From the NCBI GenBank assembly GCA_030427505.1, contig JAUICH010000022.1, positions 48,293 through 112,292 of the forward strand: a stretch of 64,000 nt of DNA, in the 5' to 3' direction. Shown here piece after piece: positions 52,665-61,709 of the stretch (within the stretch, counting starts at the first letter, position 1; each line of letters starts with the position of its first letter). The translations under genes and the position numbers were made by a program. The notes below the pieces were generated by a model, which was not told where the DNA came from, did not search any database, and worked only from the letters and a program-made list of their open reading frames with translations. The stretch comes from Verrucomicrobiia bacterium (GTDB taxonomy: Bacteria > Verrucomicrobiota > Verrucomicrobiia > Verrucomicrobiales > DEV007).

Positions 52665-55022
52665 ATGCGGGGCGTGAAACCCCGCATTTTCGCCTTCTTC
52701 TTCGCCGCTGTTCTTTCACTTTTCCTGGCCGGTCCGTGGCGGGCCCATTCTCAGGAGGAGGAGTCCCCTCCGCCCTGGCCGGTCTTAACTCCGGTGGAAA
52801 CCCCGGAACCGTTGCCCGGCACCGCGCCGCTGACTTGGGAAGACGACATCGCCTCCCGCCTCGTGACGGGAGTGGACCGCTTCCTGCTCGACCAGATTGA
52901 GGCAGCCCGCCAAACCCGGGACCCGTATTGGCATCGGGACTTCGCGTCTCCAGAAGCCTATTCCCAATCCGTGGAACCCAACCGGTCTCGCCTGCGGGAC
53001 ATGCTGGGCCTGCGGGATACCCGGGCGGAAGCGCCGGTGTTTCAGTTCCACGGAGCATCCCCCGGAGGCTCCCTCATCGCGGAGGGCAACGGCTACTCCG
53101 TTCACGCAGTTTCCTGGAAAGCCTTTGGAGATGTTACCGGCGCCGGCCTGCTTGTCCTGCCCAAAGGCAAGGCGGTCGCCAACGTGGTCGCGATCCCCGA
53201 CGCGGACGTGACGCCGGAGCAACTCCTGGGACTGGAACCTCACCCCGGCCTCAGCCTACCCGAACGGTACGGACGGCACCTCGCCGCCAGCGGATGCCGG
53301 GTGCTCGTCCCCCTGCTCATCAGCCGCGAAGAAGCGCCCTATAAAATGACCTGGCGGGAATGGCTCTACCGTCCCGCCTACGAACTGGGCCGCCACCTCA
53401 TCGGCTATGAAATCGAAAAAGTCCAAAGCGGGATCGACTGCCTGAACGCCCTGGACCCTGACACGCCCACCAAGACCGGCCTCTTTGGCTGGGGAGAAGG
53501 CGCCCTCCTTGCCCTCTACACGGCCGCCCTGGACGAGCGGGTGGACGCCGCGGGCGTGTCCGGCTATTTCGGTTCCCGCCAGAATCTCTGGCAGGAAACC
53601 GCCGAGAGGAATGTCTTCGGCTTACTACGCGAGTTTGGCGACGCGGAGGTGGCCAGCCTCATCGCGCCCCGGACGCTCGTCATTCAGAACGCGCCGGGAC
53701 CGGAGTTCGCCTTTCCACCCGGCAAAAACGGGAAGCCCGGCCGGATCACTTCCCCCACCGATCAGGAGGCCAAAGGGGAAGCCGAACGCGCCCGCAGACT
53801 GGTGGAACCCCTCGGCCTCAACTTCCCAACCTTTTTCGACCACCGTCCTCCCAAATATGAAGAAACGCTGACGGCCTTCCTCCAAGCCCTGGCCCCGGAG
53901 GCCACCCTCGCCTACCCCGGAGAAGGCGCGAAATCCGTTGGTCCGCTACCGGATGCCGCCGCCCGTCACGCTTCCCAGGTTCACGAGATCGACCGGCACA
54001 ACCAGTGGGTGCTGCGCGAAAGCGAACAGACTCGCAAAGCTTTCATGAAGGATCTCGATTTCTCCAGCCTGGACGCCTACCAAAAGTCCTCGGAAATCTA
54101 CCGCGCCATCTTTCGCGACGAAGTGGTGGGCCACTTTGACCTGGAACGTCTCCCTTTCAACGCCCGCTCCCGGGCCTACCAGGAAGGGCCGAAAACCCTC
54201 AGCTACGAGGTAGTGCTGGATGTCTTCCCGGACGTGTTTGCCTACGGCATCCTGACATTGCCAAAAAACCTGAAGGACGGCGAGAAGCGTCCCGTCGTGG
54301 TTTGCCAACACGGATTGGAAGGCCGTCCCCAGGACGTGATCGGAGAGGCCCGTTACGCGGGCTATAAAGCCTTCGCCACGGAACTCGCGGAACGCGGCTT
54401 CATCACCTTTGCCCCCCAGAATCTCTACCTCTTTGGCGACCGTTTCCGCACTCTCCAGTTCAAGTCCAACACCATTGGGCGCACCCTCTTTTCCACCATC
54501 GTGCCGCAGCATCAGCAAATCACGGATTGGCTGGCGGAGCAGCCCTTTGTGGACGCGGAGCACATCGGTTTCTACGGCTTATCTTACGGGGGCAAATCCG
54601 CCATGCGCATTCCGCCCCTGGTGGACCGCTACGCCCTCTCCATCTGCTCGGCGGATTTCAACGATTGGGTCTGGAAAACCGCCGCCACCGACGAACGCTC
54701 TCTGCGCTACAGCTACGCGAACAAGAAGGAGTACGAAATCTTCGAATTCAACCTGGGAGGCACCTTCAACTACGCGGAGATGGCGGCGCTGATCGCGCCC
54801 CGTCCCTTCATGGTGGAGCGCGGTCACTTCGACGGCGTGGCGCCGGACGAAACCGTCGCCTACGAATTCGCCAAGATCCGTTTCCTCTACGAAGCCCAAC
54901 TCGGGTTGGAAAACCAGGCCGGGATCGAATGGTTCACCGGCCCCCACTCCATTCACGGAGAAGGCACCTACCGCTTTCTGCACCGGCATTTGAACTGGCC
55001 GGAGCCAGCGGCAACCCCTTGA
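52665..55022 (+). CDS. Secreted tandem alpha/beta-hydrolase (acetyl-xylan-esterase/dienelactone-hydrolase-like), first domain lacking the nucleophile
   Basis: A 785-residue exported protein with a signal peptide ending near AHSQ (residues 24-27). Two related hydrolase domains follow. Domain 1 (about 50-420) has GLFGWGEGALLALYTAAL, where the nucleophile elbow G-x-S-x-G reads G-W-G-E-G with E278 in the serine place. Domain 2 (about 440-785) has RPVVVCQHGLEGRP (oxyanion side), the intact elbow GFYGLSYGGKSAMRI with S640, and a late HSIHGEGTYRFLHRHL with the likely histidine. Domain 2 is probably the active esterase or lipase; domain 1 may bind substrate. The ATG at 52665 is preferred over a TTG nine codons upstream. 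Confidence 0.85.
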   Translation: MRGVKPRIFAFFFAAVLSLFLAGPWRAHSQEEESPPPWPVLTPVETPEPLPGTAPLTWEDDIASRLVTGVDRFLLDQIEAARQTRDPYWHRDFASPEAYSQSVEPNRSRLRDMLGLRDTRAEAPVFQFHGASPGGSLIAEGNGYSVHAVSWKAFGDVTGAGLLVLPKGKAVANVVAIPDADVTPEQLLGLEPHPGLSLPERYGRHLAASGCRVLVPLLISREEAPYKMTWREWLYRPAYELGRHLIGYEIEKVQSGIDCLNALDPDTPTKTGLFGWGEGALLALYTAALDERVDAAGVSGYFGSRQNLWQETAERNVFGLLREFGDAEVASLIAPRTLVIQNAPGPEFAFPPGKNGKPGRITSPTDQEAKGEAERARRLVEPLGLNFPTFFDHRPPKYEETLTAFLQALAPEATLAYPGEGAKSVGPLPDAAARHASQVHEIDRHNQWVLRESEQTRKAFMKDLDFSSLDAYQKSSEIYRAIFRDEVVGHFDLERLPFNARSRAYQEGPKTLSYEVVLDVFPDVFAYGILTLPKNLKDGEKRPVVVCQHGLEGRPQDVIGEARYAGYKAFATELAERGFITFAPQNLYLFGDRFRTLQFKSNTIGRTLFSTIVPQHQQITDWLAEQPFVDAEHIGFYGLSYGGKSAMRIPPLVDRYALSICSADFNDWVWKTAATDERSLRYSYANKKEYEIFEFNLGGTFNYAEMAALIAPRPFMVERGHFDGVAPDETVAYEFAKIRFLYEAQLGLENQAGIEWFTGPHSIHGEGTYRFLHRHLNWPEPAATP

Positions 55023-55136
55023 CCGACGAGTCGAGACGCGCTCTTCCAGGCATTCACGCGAATCCGTTCGAGCCCTGGAAACGTGTCTTCCTTGAAGCTC
55101 TGTCAGGGTCCGGCTATCCTGAACGTTCTCTTCTGC

Positions 55137-56516
55137 ATGGCGACTTCCCCCGAAATTGTCGATACCCGCGGCCAGCTTCCCGACTTCTGGGACCGTTCCG
55201 CCGCGTTTTTCGCGAATCTCCTGGCCCTCTTTTACGGGAACGAGGGACAGACCGATCTGCTGGCCAAAGAAGTGGGCGGCATCGAATCTTACGGCGGCAG
55301 GTTGCTTCCCATCATCGATCTCCTCTTTCGCGGCAAGGACAACCTGCTGGTCCTGGAATCGCCCCCCAACCGAGCCCTGTGCGACTATTTCCAAGGGACC
55401 CTGGGGCTCAGCCTTCCCAAGCTGAGCACGCTGGGTCATGCCGATTACGCAAAGCTGGGCAAAGCGCTGCGGAATGGGGATGACCCACACCTCGCCGAAT
55501 TTCTCGGCCGGTTCCCCGATCCTCTGCCGCCCTGGCTGGACGGTTTCGTGACGGACGACACCCTGGACGCCCTGGCCAGAAAGCTGGATCTGCGCACCAT
55601 CTGCTCCCCCGGCGGCAGCATCCGCGGCAACAACAAATGGCTCCTTCAGCAGTTCCTGGAAGCGGAAGACTTGCCAGCCTTCGATACCGAGGTGGCGGAA
55701 AGTCCGGAGGACGTGCCCGCCTGCCTCAAGGCCCTGGCGGACCGGGGCTACGCCAAAGCCGCCGCGAAGTCCCAGATCGGCGCCTCCGGCATCGGATTGG
55801 TGAAGTTGTCGACCCGCGAAAGCGGCGCCTCCGCCGTGCCGGAGTGCCTGTTCTTCGAAGGACCCGTCATGATCCAGGGCTGGCTGGAGCCCGGCATCAA
55901 CCGGGTCCGGCACCTCCGCAGCCCCAGCGTGCAGCTATTCCTGAACGACGAGACAGTGTTCCTCTACGACGTCACGGAACAGATCCTGAGCCAGGACAGC
56001 ATCCACGAAGGCAACGAATCGCCCCCGGCTTACCTGGACTCGACACCGTGGCTAAGAGGCGAGCTTTACCGCTACGCGGGCATCGCGGGCACCTGGCTGC
56101 ATGGCCAGGACTACCGGGGCACGGCCAGCGTGGACTTTCTGCTGGTGGACCGGGAAGGCGAGCCGGAGCCAGAGATTATCATCTGCGAAATCAACGCCCG
56201 CGTCACCGGCGCCACCTACCCCGCCGTGCTGGCCCGGCAGTTCATGCCCCACGGTTCATGGCTCATGCGCAACCTGGAGTTCGAGCCCCCCACCCAGGCG
56301 GAGACCCTCTTGGAGACCCTGGAACACGCCGGCCTGCTCTTCGCGCCCGGTGAGCCCAGCGGCATTCTCCCCATCAACTTCAACCCCGATTCCTCCAGCG
56401 GAAAGATCCGGAAAGGCCAGTTCCTCTGCCTCGCGGAAGTGCCGGAGCAGTGTCATCCCCTGCTCTACCGCACCCGGGAAACCTTGCCCGTGGAATGGAT
56501 CTATTCCCGCGACTAA
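55137..56516 (+). CDS. ATP-grasp ligase-like protein
   Basis: A 459-residue cytoplasmic protein. The ATP-grasp middle and C-terminal parts are visible: a NNKWLLQQFLEAEDLPAFDTEV helix opening the ATP-binding domain, AAAKSQIGASGIGLVKLS as the lysine and glycine-rich loop, FEGPVMIQGWLEPGI, SVDFLLVD and EIIICEINARVTGATYPAVLA with the metal-binding glutamate and asparagine. The N-terminal 130 residues are not a standard PreATP-grasp domain I can name. ATP-grasp enzymes join a carboxylate to an amine or thiol; together with the M20 peptidase 43 bases downstream, a peptide-bond-forming or -editing pathway is possible. Confidence 0.75.
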   Translation: MATSPEIVDTRGQLPDFWDRSAAFFANLLALFYGNEGQTDLLAKEVGGIESYGGRLLPIIDLLFRGKDNLLVLESPPNRALCDYFQGTLGLSLPKLSTLGHADYAKLGKALRNGDDPHLAEFLGRFPDPLPPWLDGFVTDDTLDALARKLDLRTICSPGGSIRGNNKWLLQQFLEAEDLPAFDTEVAESPEDVPACLKALADRGYAKAAAKSQIGASGIGLVKLSTRESGASAVPECLFFEGPVMIQGWLEPGINRVRHLRSPSVQLFLNDETVFLYDVTEQILSQDSIHEGNESPPAYLDSTPWLRGELYRYAGIAGTWLHGQDYRGTASVDFLLVDREGEPEPEIIICEINARVTGATYPAVLARQFMPHGSWLMRNLEFEPPTQAETLLETLEHAGLLFAPGEPSGILPINFNPDSSSGKIRKGQFLCLAEVPEQCHPLLYRTRETLPVEWIYSRD

Positions 56517-56559
56517 GCTTCCCGGCAATCCAGCGCGGACAGAATGTAATTTTTTAACG

Positions 56560-57711
56560 ATGGATACCACGGACCTGACCCGGCGTTTGACGGCCCTGAC
56601 GCGCGACCTCATCCTGATTCCCAGCACCGAGTCGCGCCCCGAAGACCGGCGCCGCTGCCTCTCCTTTATTCACAACCACCTCGAGGCGCTGCCCGGCTTC
56701 CGGGTGGATGTGTATGAATGTCAGGGGTATCAATCCCTGGTGGCGATGCCGGAGGGCATCCAGGAGCCCGCCGTCCTGCTCTGCGCCCATCTGGACGTGA
56801 TCGATCACCCGGACGCGAGCGTGTTTCAGTCCGTCGTCGAGGACGGCTGCATCCGCGGTCCCGGCGCGGGCGACATGAAAGGCCAGCTGGCCATCTGCAT
56901 GGAACTGCTGCGGGAGTTCAGCGAACGCACCCCCCTTCCCTCCGTGGGACTGGCGGTCACCTCGGACGAAGAACGGGGTGGCGAGCATGGCGTCCGCTAC
57001 CTCTTCCAAGACGCCGGACTGCGCTGCGGAACGGCCATCATTCCCGACGGCGGCGCGATCGACCGCATCACCGTGGAGGAAAAAGGCATCCTCCACCTTC
57101 ACTTCAGCGTGGAAGGTCCTTCCGGCCACGCGGCCCGGCCCTGGCTGGCGGCGAACCCGCTGGACCGGCTCATGGCGGCGCTGACCCGCCTGAACGAGTA
57201 CTTTGACGCCCTGGCCGGACCCATCGAGCCGGACTCCCCGGAACACTGGTGGCCCACCTTTACCGTTACCCGCGTGGGAACGGAGAACACCACTTTCAAC
57301 CGCATTCCCGGCGACGGTTTCGCGAGCGCGGACGTGCGGTTCGTTCCCCCGGATACGGCGGCAAGCATGTTGGAGAAAATCCGGAATCTGACCGGTCCGG
57401 GCATCGAAGTCGTTCCGCTGATCTCGGCGGAACCGACTCACCTGGCCCCTGACCCTCTCTTCGTGGAGATCACGGAATCCGTCACCGGCCGGCCCGCCCG
57501 CTTGTCCCGCGTCTCCGGCGGCAGCGACGCCCGGTTCATCTGTGCCTTCGGCATTCCCACGCTGCTCTCACGGCCCGATGTCGGGAACCTGCATGGGGAA
57601 GACGAATGGATCGGAATCGATTCCATGGCCATCTACTACCGCATTTGCCGGGACTACATTTTGAAAAAATTAGGTCTGGAGCCTCGTCCGGATTCCGGGA
57701 CCGGCACGTAA
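56560..57711 (+). CDS. M20-family metallopeptidase (ArgE/DapE/carboxypeptidase G2 type)
   Basis: A 383-residue cytoplasmic di-zinc amidohydrolase. Metal and catalytic residues are recognisable: H77 and D79 in LLCAHLDVIDHPD, D105 in GPGAGDMKGQ, E137-E138 in TSDEERGG, and a late HGEDEW histidine. A dimerisation domain, HLHFSVEGPSGHAARPWLAANPLDRL, is inserted. Family members cleave N-acyl amino acids, dipeptides or succinyl-diaminopimelate. The gene starts 43 bases after the ATP-grasp gene on the same strand, suggesting that the product or substrate of one is handled by the other. Confidence 0.9.
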   Translation: MDTTDLTRRLTALTRDLILIPSTESRPEDRRRCLSFIHNHLEALPGFRVDVYECQGYQSLVAMPEGIQEPAVLLCAHLDVIDHPDASVFQSVVEDGCIRGPGAGDMKGQLAICMELLREFSERTPLPSVGLAVTSDEERGGEHGVRYLFQDAGLRCGTAIIPDGGAIDRITVEEKGILHLHFSVEGPSGHAARPWLAANPLDRLMAALTRLNEYFDALAGPIEPDSPEHWWPTFTVTRVGTENTTFNRIPGDGFASADVRFVPPDTAASMLEKIRNLTGPGIEVVPLISAEPTHLAPDPLFVEITESVTGRPARLSRVSGGSDARFICAFGIPTLLSRPDVGNLHGEDEWIGIDSMAIYYRICRDYILKKLGLEPRPDSGTGT

Positions 57712-57859
57712 ACGGATCTCAGTTCTGAATGAGATAGTGGCCCGCGAAAGGAGCCGGAAGTTTCTCTCGCCAAGCCAAATAAGGTAGTCCAAACTGAAAA
57801 TCCATGGCCGGACGGCCTATCCCCCGCCTGGCACTCTTCAAAATCCTGTCCCCAAACCC

Positions 57860-58816
57860 ATGAAATCACTGTTTTCTGTTTTCTTTCTTACGCTTCTTGG
57901 CCTGATGTCCGCGGCTCAGGCGCAGGACCTCGATACCAGCCGTGGCCCGGCCCAGTTGAAGTTCGATCTCGTTCCCGGAAAGACTTACGTCCAGACCCTG
58001 GAGTCGAATCAAAGCACTCAGATGGAGATCCAGGGCCAGAAGATGGATCAAAAGGTGAACATGACCATGGTGCTGTCCATGGCCGTGGAAGCCGGCCCCG
58101 AAAACGGCAAGGTCGTGACAGTTGTCTACGACCGCATTGCCATGAAACAAGACATGGCTGGAATGGCGATCGCCTATGACAGCGCCGATCCCAATGCCTC
58201 GCAGAGCCCCCTCGCGATGATGGGCGACATGGTCGGCAAACCCATGAAAGTCACCATGAACGCCGAAGGCGAAGTGGTCTCCGTGGAAGGCGCGGAGGAA
58301 ATCATGCAGGCCGCCGGCGGAGACAACCCCATGGTGGGGGAAATGTTGAAGCAGTTCTTCGGCGAAGACCAACTCGCCCAAATGATGAACACCTCCATGT
58401 CACAAATGATCCCAAGCGACCCGGTCGCTCCCGGAGACACCTGGCCCATCGACCTTAAGGTCAGCCTCGGCCCGATGGGTGAAGTGACTTACAAAGGTAC
58501 CGGCACCTTGCTGGGCTACCAGAAGCTGGACGGAGTGGATGTGGCAGTACTGGACATCGAAGCCGAAACCGGCCTCTCCATCTCCTCCGAGCCCACCGAT
58601 GGTGACGACGCCGCCTCCAATCCTCTGGCGGCCATGAACATGAAGCTGGAAGAAGGCACTTCGAAGACCCGGGTCTACTGGGACAACACAGTCGGTTTCA
58701 TGCGCGCCTCCGAAATGGAGCAGAAAATGAAAATGTCGATGACCAATCCGGTGGACGGTTCGGCCCTCGTCATCCCGACTCAGCAATCCACCAAGGCCAC
58801 GGTGGAAATCAAATAG
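57860..58816 (+). CDS. DUF6263-like secreted protein
   Basis: A 318-residue exported protein with a signal peptide ending near AAQAQ (residues 18-22). The mature part has LKFDLVPGKTYVQTLESNQSTQMEIQGQKMDQ, TMNAEGEVVSVEG, PVAPGDTWPIDLKVSLGPMGEV and EMEQKMKMSMTNP, the pattern of DUF6263-type beta-barrel-like proteins of unknown role. Methionine content is unusually high in the middle part. It is alone, with a good terminator 33 bases downstream. Confidence 0.75.
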   Translation: MKSLFSVFFLTLLGLMSAAQAQDLDTSRGPAQLKFDLVPGKTYVQTLESNQSTQMEIQGQKMDQKVNMTMVLSMAVEAGPENGKVVTVVYDRIAMKQDMAGMAIAYDSADPNASQSPLAMMGDMVGKPMKVTMNAEGEVVSVEGAEEIMQAAGGDNPMVGEMLKQFFGEDQLAQMMNTSMSQMIPSDPVAPGDTWPIDLKVSLGPMGEVTYKGTGTLLGYQKLDGVDVAVLDIEAETGLSISSEPTDGDDAASNPLAAMNMKLEEGTSKTRVYWDNTVGFMRASEMEQKMKMSMTNPVDGSALVIPTQQSTKATVEIK

Positions 58817-58848
58817 CCGGAAACGGATAAGTCCCTTTTCGATTTCAG

Positions 58849-58883
58849 AAGCCCGGCCGCCAAGTTTGGTAGCCGGGCTTTTT
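58849..58883 (+). terminator. Rho-independent terminator after DUF6263-like gene
   Basis: AAGCCCGGC (58849-58857) pairs with GCCGGGCTT, followed by TTTT. It may serve the DUF1592-type gene from the opposite side as well. Confidence 0.88.
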
Positions 58884-58901
58884 GATATTCCGGGATAATC
58901 T

Positions 58902-61622
58902 TTACTCCGGACGTTCGGGCTCCGCCTGATACCGGAAGGCCTCGCTCCGGACCACGGCGCGGATCAATTCCCGGGGTGACTGGTCCGCTTTCATCACGCT
59001 CCGGAAAAGTTCTTCGACCGTGGCCCGGTCGTAGAACTGAAGCTCCCGGCCCAGGGCGAAACTCAGCACCTGCCCGCAGAAATTCTTCACGAAGTCTTCC
59101 TGGCGCGAGGTCAGCAGGGCTTCGCGCAGGCCCGCCGGTCCCTCAAAGGACGTGCCATCCGGCAGCGTGCCCCGGCTTTCCACCGGCTTCCCCGCCTCCG
59201 TCTCCCGCCAGCGGCCCACCGCGTCAAAGTTCTGCAGCCCCAAACCCAGGGGGTCCAGCTTTTCATGGCACCGCGCACAGTCCTCCCGGCGGCGGTGCAG
59301 CATGAGTTCCTCCTCCAGGGTCCGTCCGCGCGCTTCGCCCGCGTCGCCGGGCAGTTCGCCCGCGTCCGGCAGAGGTTCCCCGGGATCATCCCCCAAGAGG
59401 GTTTCCATGACCCACTTCCCACGCCGCACCGGGTTCGGACGCTGGGGGGAAGACGTGACCGTCAGAATGCTGCCCATCCCCAACAAGCCGCCCCGCTGGT
59501 CGCCTTTCAAGCTAACCAGGCGCAGTTCGTCCCCCGTCACCGGTGGGAGCCCATAGTGCCTGGCGAGAGATTCATTGAGAAACGTTTCCCTGGAGTCGAT
59601 CAACTCCCGGACCGGCCGGTCCTCGCGGAAAATCCGGTCCACGAAACGGATGGTCTCTTCCTTCATGGCTTCCGCCAGCGCCTGGTCGAACTCGGGGAAA
59701 ACCGCCGGGTCTGGTGACACCTTGCTGCCCAGTCCCGCGATGCCCAGCCAGTCGCCCGCGAACTCCCGGACAAAAGCCATGGAACGCGGGTCTTCCAGCA
59801 AACGGCCGGCCTCCGCGCTGAGAACTTCGGGATCGCGCAGCCGCCCCTCCTCCGCCAGACGGAGCAAGCGCCCGTCGGGCATGGTCTGCCACAAAAAGTA
59901 AGAAAGCCGAGAAGCCAGCGCGTAGCCGTCCAGGGCATAACCCTTTTCCTCGTCCCAACCCGCGCCGTCGGGCTGAAACTCGGTCCGGTAAAGAAAGCGG
60001 GGGGACACCAGGACCGCCGCCAGAGCCGTTTGCAGAGCCGAGGCGTGGGTTTCCCCCGCGTCTCTTTCCGATTCATAGAGGCTCAGGTAACGCCCGGCGG
60101 CGCCCTCCCCCACGGGCTGCCGGAAAGCCTTCGGAAGAAAGTCCGTCAGCACGCGGCCCACCATGTCCTCCGGGGACTCCCCCGGCTTGGCGCCAAGGCT
60201 CAAGGCCGTGCTCCAGTCCTCCCGCTGGTCCGGCGGCCACACGGGACCGCGAATGGTGAGACGATCCACGTAGGCTTTGCCCTGGTACTTCATCCAGTCT
60301 TCCCAACGCACATGAGCCACGGCATCCAGGAGCCGCTGATTGTCCTCCAGCCGTTCCCGGTTCTGCTCCACCCACAGGGCTTCCAGATCGGCCCGGGACC
60401 AGTCGATCAATTCGGCCAGCCGGTTCCGGGCGGCTTCCGTCTCACCAGTCCGTTCCACCGCGTACTTGCGAAAGCGGTCGATCTCCCTGGAATCGGCTTC
60501 CGGTCCCAGCACGCGCAACCACTCCAGCGCATCCTGCATTCCCACGGCCCGGTAGTTCAGGTTTTCCCGGGCGGAGCGGACCTCCTCCCGCTCGTCTCCG
60601 GACAAGGGCGCGAGACGTGGCGCGTGAAGGCCGGCGGCTTCCGCCACGCGGCCCGCGACATCCGGCGGCAACGCCGCCTGGGGGACGAGGTTCCGGTTAC
60701 TTACCAGCACCGGTTGCGGCCCTTTGCGCAGGAATACCTGGGCGCGGAACTCTCCTCCCAGATTCGGCAGGCCCGAAAGCGCCACGCTTGTCTCCGCGTC
60801 TCCGCCAAACCGCACCAATGCCTCCGTGTCTCCGGCGTAGGCGCCGCCCTTCACGGTCACTTCGTAATAGCCGTCCGCCGGCACGTAGATCTGCCCTTGC
60901 AGCGACTGATCCGGATTGGCCAGCACCATTCCGTCCAGATGCTGTTTCATCGTTTTCGGAATGCGCTGCAGGTTCTCGCTCTCCAGGACAAAGGCCCTCG
61001 GGGGGCTTTCCAGCGCAAAGCGGCCTTCCAGAGCCCGCTCCGCCGCGGCGAGGTATTTTTCGAGTTGGGCGGGCGTCAGGTGCAGGTTGGCCCGGTCATT
61101 GGTAAAGCCGCTGGCTCCTTCCCCGTCCTCCGGCAGGGTTTCCCCGGCCTCCAGATCCACGCCCAGGAGGTCCCGCATGGTGTTGCGGTATTCCACCAGC
61201 GTCAGCCGGGGCAGCGGTACGGCGCCGGGAGAGCGGTAGTTCGTCCAAGCCTCATTGTGCAGCGTCCGGTCGATCCAGTTGGCCAGCGTCTCCCGCTCCG
61301 CGGCGGTGGGCAGCGGATCTTCCGGTGGCATCTCCTCCGCGCGAATCAGTTCGAGCGATGTCTCCCACAGGTCACGATCCGACAAGATCGACAACGGCGT
61401 GTCGAACTGATCCAGCCGCACGTCTCCCTTCCGCTCTTGGTGGCCGTGGCACTCCAGGCAGTACTTCTGAAGCAGGGGCCGGATGTCCCCGGAAAAAGAC
61501 ACGCCGTCTTCGTCCGTCCCGGCGAGTAACCGCGGCGCGCCCATCCATCCGCCCGCCAACCATGCCAGCACCAAGTGAATCAGGCAGAACAGGCGGGGGA
61601 AGCCTCTCGTCCACCAGTGCAT
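58902..61622 (-). CDS. Planctomycete cytochrome protein of the DUF1587/1592/1588/1585 (PSCyt) type
   Basis: A 906-residue exported protein. A signal or anchor covers about residues 10-32. The cytochrome domain has C55-LE-C58-H59 in LLQKYCLECHGHQERKGDVRLDQ. DUF1587 follows (LPRLTLVEYRNTMRDLLGVDLEAGETLP), a carbohydrate-binding-like middle, then DUF1592 (YALDGYALASRLSYFLWQTMPD), DUF1588 (QRGGLLGMGSILTVTSSPQRPNPVRRGKWVMETLLG) and DUF1585 (FCGQVLSFALGRELQFYDR). A late C-x2-C-H, DCARCHEKLDPLG, is also present. The start at ATG 61622 has AAAGGGA upstream. Role unknown; it may act with other secreted redox proteins. Confidence 0.92.
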   Translation of the reverse strand: MHWWTRGFPRLFCLIHLVLAWLAGGWMGAPRLLAGTDEDGVSFSGDIRPLLQKYCLECHGHQERKGDVRLDQFDTPLSILSDRDLWETSLELIRAEEMPPEDPLPTAAERETLANWIDRTLHNEAWTNYRSPGAVPLPRLTLVEYRNTMRDLLGVDLEAGETLPEDGEGASGFTNDRANLHLTPAQLEKYLAAAERALEGRFALESPPRAFVLESENLQRIPKTMKQHLDGMVLANPDQSLQGQIYVPADGYYEVTVKGGAYAGDTEALVRFGGDAETSVALSGLPNLGGEFRAQVFLRKGPQPVLVSNRNLVPQAALPPDVAGRVAEAAGLHAPRLAPLSGDEREEVRSARENLNYRAVGMQDALEWLRVLGPEADSREIDRFRKYAVERTGETEAARNRLAELIDWSRADLEALWVEQNRERLEDNQRLLDAVAHVRWEDWMKYQGKAYVDRLTIRGPVWPPDQREDWSTALSLGAKPGESPEDMVGRVLTDFLPKAFRQPVGEGAAGRYLSLYESERDAGETHASALQTALAAVLVSPRFLYRTEFQPDGAGWDEEKGYALDGYALASRLSYFLWQTMPDGRLLRLAEEGRLRDPEVLSAEAGRLLEDPRSMAFVREFAGDWLGIAGLGSKVSPDPAVFPEFDQALAEAMKEETIRFVDRIFREDRPVRELIDSRETFLNESLARHYGLPPVTGDELRLVSLKGDQRGGLLGMGSILTVTSSPQRPNPVRRGKWVMETLLGDDPGEPLPDAGELPGDAGEARGRTLEEELMLHRRREDCARCHEKLDPLGLGLQNFDAVGRWRETEAGKPVESRGTLPDGTSFEGPAGLREALLTSRQEDFVKNFCGQVLSFALGRELQFYDRATVEELFRSVMKADQSPRELIRAVVRSEAFRYQAEPERPE

Positions 61623-61709
61623 TCCCTTTAACTTACGTCCGGATGCGGACGCCGGCAAATCACGCCAAGACGCCGTATTCCCATTTCAGAACGTTTGGGA
61701 ACCAGTGCA

